A stretch of DNA of 64,000 bases from Ananas comosus. Taxonomy: Eukaryota > Streptophyta > Magnoliopsida > Poales > Bromeliaceae. The first letter of the stretch is position 1. Each line of letters begins with the position of its first letter. The notes beneath the pieces are model-generated. The model had not been told where the DNA came from, searched no databases, and saw only the letters and a list, made by a program, of their open reading frames with translations. Location: positions 10,902,902 through 10,966,901 of the forward strand of contig NC_033621.1 in NCBI RefSeq assembly GCF_001540865.1. Direction: 5' to 3'. The translations under genes and the position numbers were made by a program. Of the stretch, positions 1-10,600 are shown piece by piece.

Positions 1-465
1 GTTTAGATATGAATTTTTAAAATCCTTCAGATTCTGATTCAAGTTTGGGTTCAGATTTGGGTTTGATCGTTTAAAAACTCAAATCCGACCTGTTGGCATC
101 AGTAGGTAAGTGAGAGTGATTTTTATTTTTTTCACCATAACCTTATAAAACTTTCTAACTTGCCAAATAACCTTTCTAAAATATTATTTGGCAAATTAAT
201 TTTCTTTTGGCCAACTTAATGCCTCGATGCTTTGTTGGACAAAAAAAAGAAACACAAGGAATTGTTTATCGAAAAATAAAGAACACGATTAATCGTTCAC
301 CGTCTTTTTATATTATTATCGTCTTTTAACAAGCCACGAGGATTCTTTTGAGATTGTTGAGGTTGTATGAAAATTATTAAAATTTTTATTTAATCGTTAG
401 ACTTGTGTTGATAGATTGTTATAAATTTTAGGTTATCGGGATTATATGTGATTGATTAAAATTTT
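1..465. other. Non-coding AT-rich sequence
   Basis: Positions 1-100 resemble the right end of the hAT-like elements described at 31019 and 53999 (alternating 'gggttcagatttggg'-type words). No gene was seen in the rest. Confidence 0.4.
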
Positions 466-800
466 GAAAAAACTTCAAAAACCATTCATGTGGTTTCGTA
501 CTTTTTCACTTTAGTACTATGTAGTTTAAAGTGTATCAATTTGTGATTTTATTTTTCTCTTTTTGTCAGCTCCTCCGTTAACATTTCGTTAAATTATATA
601 CAATAAATTTGAGATACCTCACCTAGGTTTATCGAATATTCAGTTTAGTACATTTTAGTTTTAAATTTGTCGTTGATTTACTGAAAAAATTAGTAGATGG
701 GATAATAAAAAGAGAAAAATGAAACTACAGAGCACTAAATTGATACACTTTAAACCACAGGATACAAAAACAAAAAAGTGTGAACTCACAGAGTGTCGGA
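466..800. mobile_element. Diverged copy of the CCTGTGGTTT MITE family
   Basis: Starts GAAAAAACTTCAAAAACC, then 'gtggtttcgtactttttcac', and has the family's centre ('cgttaaattatatac', 'aggtttatcgaatattca') and mirrored 'gatacactttaaaccacag'. The right terminal repeat has decayed. The best copies are at 55782-56212 and 46949-47306. Confidence 0.7.
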
Positions 801-1841
801 TTGTTGGCGCTAACTATTAATTCCAAAAGCTCGAGCTGTTAGAAATACGCAACCAATTCACTTAAAGCGTACAAATATAACGCCCACGAGTCTCGATTGT
901 GACTTGGCCCAACCAACCTCGCGCCACTTCGAGCATGACTCGGCCTACCCAGCCTCACGTCATTTCGAACATGACCTGGCCCAACATATTCTCCCGCCAC
1001 AGGATAGAATGCTAACCCATTTAAATCAACACAGAGGTGGTATCTGAAGCTTTTTCGTAAATAATTTAGGGTTGCTCCGAGTTTCAAGTTCGGAGCACCT
1101 AAATTTTATCGGGTCTGACTCTCAAGTTTGGAGCAACTGAGTTATTATAGCTAGTGAGCTTGAAGCCTAACCATGTCAGTCGACTCAACTGAGTTTCACT
1201 TAAAGATCGAATTATAATACGAAAAGCAAGAAAAAAAAAATAGAAGAAATAAAAAATTTTATGATTTCACAATGTCGCTTAGTGATCTGAGTGGTTTTGA
1301 ATTTAGCTTGTATTAGCCATTTAAAACGTTGTTAGTTAATTCACGAATTATTTACAAATTATTCGCGACTTATTGAAAATTCGAATTAAACGGTCCGTTT
1401 ACGAATTTTTTCTAGATAAAATGAATTATTCGCGAATTTTTGGACTGGGAGAATAATTCACGAATTATTCCTGAATTATTAAAAATCTGAATAAAAAATT
1501 TATAATTTTTATATTTAAATATAGATTATCTTATATTTTATATTTTATACCGAATCCGTTTTTCAAGCCGAATTTTTCAACGAATTTAAAAATTAGAAAA
1601 CGAATTTTATGCCTAGTATACCGTATTGAATTTTTGGCGAATCCGAATTAACTAACTATGATTTAAAATTATCAAATTTGATTCACTATGGGAGCCTGAA
1701 TACTAACTAAATTGTTGAAAGATTAAAATAGCAGTAGGATTCTCTTTTGCGTAGAATTAGGAAAGGATTATAGGGCATTCTCCATATGATTCTGCATTCA
1801 AGATCTTGGATTAACTCAAACAAAGCTGCTTCACGTGAAAT

Positions 1842-1843
<2 letters not shown>
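801..1843. other. Intergenic repeats, no gene seen
   Basis: Positions 800-1060 are related to 39280-39640 (shared words such as 'catgactcggcc', 'aatgct', 'tttaaatcaac'), probably fragments of one dispersed element. Positions 1300-1700 repeat 'cgaattatt' words around a loose palindrome. Confidence 0.4.
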
Positions 1844-1872
<29 letters not shown>

Positions 1873-2017
1873 GAAAGATAGGTAGCACCCTACCCGCTTC
1901 GTTTATATCATTTAGTAATAAACTTAGCTGGAAATGTGAATCAAGTAAAATTTGAACTTGGGTCTCGGATACCAACCACCAAGCCCTTTGCCACTTGCTC
2001 TAGGGACGGTCGGTTCC
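1844..2017 (-). mobile_element. tRNA-derived SINE, copy 1
   Basis: Minus-strand SINE: the tail appears as a long T run (about 1844-1872) and the head ends '...gacggtcggttcc'. Box A-like CTAGAGCAAGTGG is present; box B is weak in this copy. An 8-bp target duplication TGAAATGG lies at 1836-1843 and 2018-2025. Confidence 0.8.
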
Positions 2018-2159
2018 TGAAATGGATTTTTGATTAAATTAAAAGTTATTCAAATAAAGCACTAACCACTGTTTTACTAAAATCCTCCTGGGGACTTCCT
2101 ACTGCAGCACAACAAGAAGCCTTAAGAAGGGATATTTTGGCTGTTGGATTAATCATTTT

Positions 2160-2567
2160 TCACTATCTATAACACTCCGATAGTCCCACATCGGATGAAA
2201 AATTATTCTGATTGAGAATATAAGGGCACATAGCCTAGTAATAATAACTGAACTTGAGTATTTTAAGCCGATGGTTTGAGTCCAATAAATCATTATTGCT
2301 CGCAAATTGAATCATTACAAAACTGAATACCAACCAAAAGTATGAGAATTAAATGCCATACCGCAAAATTAGTGAGAGTCACCTCTTCGACCCACAGAAG
2401 CCGTCTTAGGACGGAGAGAGTCTATAACACTTCAATAAATCCCACATTGTATAGGCCACGCATTCTAGTAATAATAACTAGGCTTAAATATTCTAAACCG
2501 ATAGCTCGAACTCAACAAATTATTATTGCAAACGGGTTGATATTATCCAACCGAAAATATGCTTATT
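2160..2567. repeat. Repeated unit with CCCACATCGG-type motif
   Basis: Three degenerate copies of a roughly 170-bp unit occur at about 2160-2335, 2400-2567 and 3820-4000. Each holds a 'cccacat' motif, 'ctagtaataataact' and 'aaattattattgc'-like words. This looks like old LTR- or TE-derived sequence; no coding capacity was seen. Confidence 0.5.
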
Positions 2568-2627
2568 GAAGTAGGAGCAGCAGTTGCATTGCACCATGCC
2601 ATAACATTATGCAAGTACAAAAATAAA

Positions 2628-2870
2628 GGTAAAACTGTATGCACCCCTCAATGACAAGCCATTTAAAGTAGGTCCCTTAATTTCTTTAACTAGTTTAAAT
2701 TTGCAATTAGAATGAGTTGAACAAACATTTTGCAAAATTAATGATTGAATTGATTGAAATGACTATCAAAACAAATGAAGATGAAGAGGTATCATCGATC
2801 GAAATAAATTATGTTCGGGGATCCATTTCAAGATGTCCTATAGTTGAGGGGATCTCCATACATTTTTACC
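2628..2870. mobile_element. MITE (GGTAAAA...TTTTTACC ends)
   Basis: Ends are imperfect inverted repeats: GGTAAAACTGTATGCACCCC on the left and the complement of GGTAAAAATGTATGGAGATC on the right. The same family flanks the Pack-MULE (51533 and 53762) and occurs at 38811-39039. A second copy lies in the duplicated block (about 4070-4318). Confidence 0.55.
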
Positions 2871-3175
2871 AAAAGAAAACCAACTCATCCACAGCTGCAG
2901 AAGAACAAGACAGAAGGCAACAAAATTACAAAAAGGAAACAAGACATAAGGCAAGAAAAAAAAAAGTGTATATTAATCAGTTTACGTATATTACGTAAAA
3001 AAAGTGCATATTTCAACAGACCCAATCCCTAGATTGCAATATGTTGATTGGATTGGATTAAAAACTGAGCCACTATAGCTGTTCAAGAGGGATCACCTTA
3101 AATCATGGCCCAAGCAGATTACAACAGTAGGTAACAGAACAGCTAGTATATCCATACAACAAGTAAAGCAAGTAT

Positions 3176-3313
3176 ATATTCATTTGGAAATAGAAGCATC
3201 ATTTAATGGAGCGCTGCACGCTCAACAAGATCAGCATATTGATCAGAGACAAAGGACTTCACCTTCAGGACTGGCTCCTTACCATCTTTGTCGGGAGAGA
3301 AAGATTTGATCCC
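3176..3313 (-). pseudogene. Truncated duplicate of the last CENP-C exon
   Basis: Positions 3204-3313 repeat the last CENP-C exon (compare 4654-4764) almost base for base, including the TAA stop and tail ending ERAALH. The copy stops at the 7-N gap, so the first roughly 17 bases of the exon and its acceptor are missing. It belongs to a longer duplicated block (see the repeat at 2568-3313). It may be a real tandem duplication or a scaffold-join artefact. Confidence 0.8.
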
Positions 3314-3320
3314 NNNNNNN
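3314..3320. other. Assembly gap (7 N)
   Basis: Run of N at the end of the truncated CENP-C 3' copy. Confidence 1.
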
Positions 3321-3765
3321 TTTTAATTTATTATTTATATATAATATATATATTATAGCAAAATAAAAATATAAAGGCGAGCTCAATTATAAAAAAACTC
3401 ATTTATATGTAAAGTTTCAACTATTAGATCAAAGTCTAATGGATAAGATTTTATAAATCTATTTTTTATATATATATTCAATCTAATCCTTTTAATTTAT
3501 TATTTGTTCGTTGGCTAACTCCGAACACGAGCTGAATTTTTTGGCTCGGTACTTTAACGAGCCAGCTCGTGTTAAACGAACCGAACATGAGCCGACCAAG
3601 CTCGCTCGTGTTCGGCTCGTTTACACCCCTACAAATAACTATAACTAAAAACTAGTTTTATTTTCCTATGAACCAAACACTAAAAACCGTAAAATAAATT
3701 TTCCACGAAAAACTTTTTTCCACGGAAATTTTTTTTTCCCAGATTTACATAGAACCAAACAGCCC
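3321..3765. mobile_element. TE fragment with GCTCG/CGAGC-rich end
   Basis: Positions 3500-3625 contain alternating 'gaacacgagc' and 'gctcgtgttcgg' words ending 'cgtttacacccct', a type of terminal sequence common to plant DNA transposons. Its left side is lost in the gap. No coding sequence. Confidence 0.35.
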
Positions 3766-4653
3766 ATAGTGGAAGCCACCTCTTCAACCCATAAAAGCCA
3801 TCTGAAGAGGGAGAAAGTCTAGAATACTTCAATAATCCCGTATTGGATAGAAAAAATTCTTATTAAAAATATAAGGTCACGCAATCTAGTAATAATAACT
3901 AGACTTAAATATTTTAAGTATTTTAGGCCGATAATTTAAATCCAACGAATTATTATTGCAAACTGGTTGGATCGTTATATTATCCAACCAAAAATATGAA
4001 TATGCTTATTGGAGTAGGAGCAGCAGTTGCATTGCACCATGCCATAACATTATGCAAGTACAAAAATAAAGGTAAAAACTGTACGCACCCCTCAATGACA
4101 AGCCATTTAAAATAGGTCCCTTAATTTCTTTAACTAGTTTAAATTTGCAATTAGAATGAGTTGAACAAACATTTTGCAAAATTAATGATTGAATTGATTG
4201 AAATGACTATCAAAACAAATAAAGTTGAAGAGGTATCATCGATCGAAATAAATTATGTTTAGGGATCCATTTCAAGATGTCCTATAGTTGAGGGGATCTC
4301 CATACATTTTTACCAAAAGAAAACCAACTCATCCACAGCTGCAGAAGAACAAGACAGAAGGCAACAAAATTACAAAAAGGAAACAAGACATAAGGCAAGA
4401 AAAAAAAAAAAGTGTATGTTAATCAGTTTACGTATATTACGTAAAAAAAGTGCATATTTCAACAGACCCAATCCCTAGATTGCAATATGTTGATTGGATT
4501 GGATTGGATTAAAAACTGAGCCACTATAGCTGTTCAAGAGGGATCACCTTAAATCATGGCCCAAGCAGATTATAACAGTAGGTAACAGAACAGCTAGTAT
4601 ATCCATACAACAAGTAAAGCAAGTATATATTCATTCGGAAATAGAAGCATCAT

Positions 4654-7600
4654 TTAATGGAGCGCTGCACGCTCAACAAGATCAGCATATTGATCAGAGA
4701 CAAAGGACTTCACCTTCAGGACTGGCTCCTTACCATCTTTGTCGGGAGAGAAAGATTTGATCCCGATGACTGTTGCCAAGCCTATAAGCATAATTCAAGT
4801 TTTGAATCCATTAGCACACTGAAAAACTATGTATTAGTCGAGCATAAAAATAAAGATTTTGACTGTTAAAATACTTGTTTTGACAAATTTAGCAGTTATC
4901 CATAACAAAAGATCAAGCTCTTACGGCAAAGTTTTATACTCATGCCACTGCTCGTGGAGTGACCTTTCTATTCTTAGTTCATTAGCATTCAATCCTCGAT
5001 TGGGACTTGATGACAAGTAGGAAACTTGCCAGTGTTCTGGAAAGACTCGGAGATACAAGCTAGGAAATCAAGCTCAGCAGCAAAGATGACCCCACTACAA
5101 ACTGAACTTGGTGGCGACGTTCGTACAATGTATAAACATAATAACATGGATATTACGCAGGGGATATTCCCGAACAAAAAAAAGAAAAAGAAAAAAAGAA
5201 ACAGCTTGTGCGCTCACTAAATATGACTGTAGTAGCTGATCAAAATCCCTCAGATAGTTGGCAGGAATAAGGAAAGTTAACCTAGTCCTCAAACCAAAAT
5301 GGACTCTTGCAAAATGCTACTCAATGAAGATGCTTCACACTTCTGACCTAGATAGCATGCTTTAGAGAACAGAATAAAAACCTAAGAACTATCTAAACAC
5401 CAAACTAACATAACACAAATGTATTCCCATAAAACTGAAGAAAAAGTATTTCACAATTACATAACAAATTTGATTGTGACAGAGAGCTGAAAACATCAGG
5501 ACTTTGCTGAAGATACAATCTAACGGCAGTCTTCTCTTTTCTATTTTTTTTCTTGGGGTTACGGTGTAGGTAAAAAAGGGTATGGTATCAATGATTGTAC
5601 CGGTAGCAACAAATTGGAAGGAAAGTAACAGAGGCAGTGCTGTTCTCTCTTCGTTCTAATTGTTTCCATGAAGAATTGATAATGGTAGTAGTGGTCATGG
5701 CAACTGTGGTGAATAGGAAGGTAAAAGGAGATTATCAGATGATAATGATGGTTGAAGGATTCCTCATGTAAAGTTTTGATATTAGGAAAGACTTGTTGTT
5801 TAACCTCGTTTTAAAATCATGTTTCTAGCTTGTATCAGAAAAAAAAAATTTCTTTTGTTTCAATCTTACTGGTAAAACAATCCACCTGGACTACCATAAA
5901 ATTTGCAACAGTATTACAATTTCCTTCCTTTCTTCCTATCTTCATCACTATTATATTTTTGAATTATTTGATAATTTGTAGCAAGAATAATAATACTAAC
6001 AAAGATAAGAAACTAGTAACAGTAAGCCTTTCTCCCTTCGCACTCACATTTTTCTTTTTTATTTCCCCTCTTCGTTATACAAGGCATTTTGCCCCTCTTC
6101 GAAGATGTATATTTGCATACGCATATTTACAAATACATGACAATGGTTGATTTTTCATGCGTTAAAAATAACCATAAAAGAGCATTCACGCAAAAGCACA
6201 TATATTCGTGAAGTAAATGACGAAAAAATGAAGTAGGGCAACTCAGAAAGATATGATACATACTATTATGTATACGTCCATACAGAAATCTTTCCCCGCG
6301 CCAGTACTCCAAAGGTCTTGATCTAACTCTAGTGCTTCGCCTTACACCAGATTTCCACAAGAGACCAGCATCTAAAAATGAAACAAAAGGCATGCATTAA
6401 TCACCAAAATATCAATACAGTACTCAAGCATAGCCATACATACGCTATACAATAAAGCAGACTACATTAGTATGATCCAGGACAGTACCTGCAAGACTTT
6501 GTCTTCTTGAATTCAACTTTGCCTTGTTTTGTTTTCTCTGCAATGTTTTTCCTTTCCTTGCTCTATTAGGAGATGCTTCAGAAACTGCCTGGAGAACCTG
6601 CACCTGCAAAACCAGATTACATAAATAGAAATGATAGTTATTCTCTCAACGAGATATTTCTCAAATCTTTACACAGCAAAAGCAAAAAGCAGACTGCCCA
6701 TCTAATGAAGTTGCAAAATGAACTAATCATCTAGTATAATAAGCTCAGACAAAGCTATAATTTGAACATCAGCATTTTCACAGGCCTGCTGCAAACAACA
6801 AATCAACTCAAAGTATCTCTCCATTCAATACAGATTAAGGTATCAACATAGAAGAATGAGACAGATTAAAGCAAGAGTGATTTGCCATGCATAAACTGAC
6901 TCACTGGTTGACAGAATTGCAAAATAAATATTCTTCATAGGTGTCGAATTAGCAAATGCACCGATCAAATCATCTCAAGCTCAATGTAACAACTTCCTGT
7001 TGTTACTCTCTGTATAAAAGCACGCAAAGAAAAGCCAAGAAGCAAATTATACATCTTTAAGCTGACGCAACCAAAGAATGATTCTTTCAATATTAATAAG
7101 TTCAGATGTAGTAATTAGTTTGCTATGTCCATGCAAAGAATGGCGAAGACACAGCTAGAGGAAAATAGCACCCGGCACATCGATCGAACATGCCCACATT
7201 CAGAAACAATTAGAAACTAAACTTCTAGATACAGTTCCAGGGCTAATCTTATGCATCAATATGTGCTGCCAACTTAGCACATGTATGTTATACACATAAC
7301 ATAGTCACATGGTGCAAAGATATTATATCATGAAGTTGACCGCTAAAGCTACATCACTCTTGGACTTAGACACAGTATAAATTAGAGAAATTAGGGGTCA
7401 TAAACAGATAAAATATAATATAATATAAGATAAGGCACAGAAGCTGAAACTAGCATTCTCATGCAAAAAAAGCAAATGAGTGAAAGGACAAGTTCCTGTC
7501 ACAAAAAGAAGATTGATGCACTAAATAATGATAATAATGCACTAGAGAATAATAAAAATAGTGGAAACCATCAATTACTTTCTTCTATAACTTGATTACA

Positions 7601-10600
7601 ATCAGTCCCTAACACCAATCAGTACAAAAAGGATGTCATTAAACTGCAAGAGGATAATACCTCGTATTCCTAATGAGAATGCATGACCTTGCAAATTCTA
7701 GCCTGAGCCTCAAAAGTAGCTTAAAAGAGGGGAAACAGACTTTGCAAAATATTAAATGGCACACCATGTCCTATCTATGTTATTTTATAATCATCTTTAG
7801 GAACTACATAAGAGACCAAAATATTTTCCTTCACCATATCACTTCTAATGGGTAAACCGTAGGAAAAAAGACAAGAAAAACAGGTGAAGATATATGACAA
7901 GAGAGAGATGACTACGTATTTGTGAAAAGCCATGGAACTAGGAAGACAAATAAAGGGTTTTGCCCAGACCGGGAAGACAGTTCTATAACTTATAATAAGT
8001 GACAGGTAAATATCAATTACAAGTGACATGCAGTGTTTGAAAAGGCACGAGGTGCGGAGAGGCGCAAGACTCTCCTGGAGTCTAAGCGCGAGGCGCACTG
8101 CGAAGCTTGTGCCTCAAGAAGACGAGGCACACATTTACTAAACCTAGTTTAATTTGATATTCTACATTAAAATACCCCAAAATAACAATCAAAAAGTAAA
8201 GAAAATGCATGCATATAGTTTAATTTGATGTTCTTGCTAACGCTGCTGCTGTTTTCGCTGCTGCTGCTTCTTGTTTTCCTGCCTACGCTGCTGCTAGTTG
8301 CTTATTTTGTCCACTGCTGGTTTGTTGTCGCTGCTTCCTGCTGCTAGCACAGCTGCCGATGGATGCTCAACAAGAAGAGGATGTCGGCGAACAAGAGACG
8401 GAGAGGAGGGAGCGAGCGGTTGATTTTTTTTAGGAGTTTTTTTGGGTTTCTTTAATATTTTTTTAAGTATCTTATCGGGTTTAAAGTATAAGATGCAAAT
8501 TCAAAACCCGACAATCCAAAAACTTGAATTTTTTTTGGATTTCTTTTAATATTTTTTAAGTATCTTATCGAATTAAAGTATAATATGCAAATTCAAAACC
8601 CAACAACTTGAAAACTTGAATCAAAATTTTTTGAAAATTTAAATATTGCGAGGTGCGCGCCTCAGCAATGGCGCTACGCCTCGCTATTGCTGAGGCGCTA
8701 AGGCCCGCGCCTCGCCCCTCGGTGCCGAGGTGCACGCCTCAGGCGCGCCTTTTCAAACAATGGACTGACAGGTAAGTCGCTATTTGTGAAAAGCCATGGA
8801 ACTAGGAAGACAACTAAGAGGTTCTTATCAAGACTGGGATGACAAAGTCTTGGCACCAAGTAGCACACCTATGCACAAAAAGAATGTCGACTTCAGGAAG
8901 AAGTCTACCACCAAGTGAATTTGTCAATCCCTATAATTCAAAAACAAGACGTCCTACAGACACAAAAGCATCCGCACGACCAATAGATTGTACATAGATA
9001 TAGCCAAGATTTTAAGGGCCATAGCACATCCCGTGACAACCATAATTAGCCGAACATGGCAAAGAGCCGTGGTAACAAGTGGCAAGCACTGTAAGGCTTG
9101 CCCTATGCATTCTCCTGACATTTTTGGGGAAAGAATGGAATAAAACTACCTTAATTACTCACAATATTTTGTCAGCATGCTGCATATTTACTTTAGACAA
9201 TAAAAGATTTGTTACATTGCCATATTCGCCCACAACATAAATTCTAAGATTCAAATAATTGAAAAGCTACTTCAACACGTTGCTCCCCCTAGGTAAACAG
9301 GTTACTATTTCAGAGGTACTCCCTTATGTAAACCCAAAAATTCAGAAAGAAATAATGCAATAGAAAAGAAATTAGAGTAGGCCCCTAGCCTCAACAAAGA
9401 ATCCAAGTACAAGGCCCAGAACAGAGTGTGTTTTCCAAACACAACTGCTTTAATGCTTTAGATACCTCAATATATATTTGGAGCTCTGCTCCCCGATGCA
9501 CAAAAATGACAGTGGGAATCTCCCCTGAAGTGACAGTCATTTTAGCATTTGAATCTTAAAGGAAAAGCACTTTTCAAGCTAAAATGGCATCCTAAAGCAT
9601 GCAAACATTTGCAATTGGATAACTCATTCCCAGAACTAGGGCTAAGATTACCAGAAACTCTCTGCAACTTTTGAATCACTGTATAATAAGCAATAAAAGA
9701 AAAACCATGTTCACCAAACAATACTAAAAGCTTTTCATGAAATAGAAGTGCCAACCTCATTATTTTCATCTGAGACAATAGGTGGATTATCTGATCGTGC
9801 ATCCATTTGATGGACAGTCACTTGATGACTTGAATAATCTGTTGAAATATGATTCATCACATTAGAGGAAAAATAGGTAATAAAGGCAAAAATCAAAGGT
9901 TCAACTCAAGGATTGCTACACTAGTCAGCATGGTTTTGCACAGCCAGCATGTGCTGCCCGCACTGCTCTTGCTGATAAGCCTGTGCAACCTGTGCCAACT
10001 GTGCCAGCATATAAATGGGGTGCCTGCCGGTATGCAATGCTGTGCCGATGGCACACTAGCATGCCCTGTGTCAGTGGCACAATAATCCTTGGTTCAGCTA
10101 TTGCATTGTAAGTGCTGAACAGTAAGTCTAATTAGACAATTAACAGAATCAGAGAAGTCCCATATACTGATAACACTTTCGAATAGTCTTTTACCTAAGT
10201 TTCATTCATCAAAAACGTCCTAAGAATCACGACAACTCTGACCCAGAAAAGGAAAAACCAAATGGAAAAGAGGTTTTCTAAGCCTCGATCAAAGCCAAGT
10301 TTTGAGTGATAAGATTCTCAAGCCAAGCACAACATCAAAGTATTCATGGAATGACTATAGAGTATTTACATTCTATTCACGTTTAAATATCATGATGAAA
10401 ATATACTAACATATTAGCTGCGTAAACTACAATGCACGTAGGTCCACACCTTAAAGGCCTTTTGGGACTTGCAGCGCAAAAGGTGCTAATCTAGCTCTCT
10501 TGATAGTTGATGCAATAATGAGTCACACCTTTTCACATACTGTTCAGATAGAGGGCATGAAGAACAGAAATTGTACAACAGAATATATTTAATCCAGTTT

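Larger units (their letters stand above)
2568..3313. repeat. Block duplicated at 4016-4764 (CENP-C 3' end)
   Basis: About 745 bp matches 4016-4764 with only around ten differences (single bases and short homopolymer or ATTGG indels), including a MITE at 2628-2870, the CENP-C 3' flank and most of the last exon. The flank further left (2341-2567 versus about 3766-4015) is also related but clearly more diverged. The copy ends exactly at the N gap. Confidence 0.9.

Noticed and set aside
4989..5177. Minus-strand open frame in CENP-C intron 12
   Set aside because: No resemblance to the CENP-C tail, which is found instead at 4654-4781.
9429..9524. Possible extra CENP-C exon between exons 10 and 11
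   Set aside because: It has splice-like ends (cttcag and AG/GTATCT), but its phase-2 end does not fit exon 11, which begins in phase 0 and joins exon 10 directly in phase.
9849..10085. 78-residue plus-strand open frame rich in Cys and Leu
   Set aside because: Lies in a CENP-C intron, has no family resemblance, and is probably chance.
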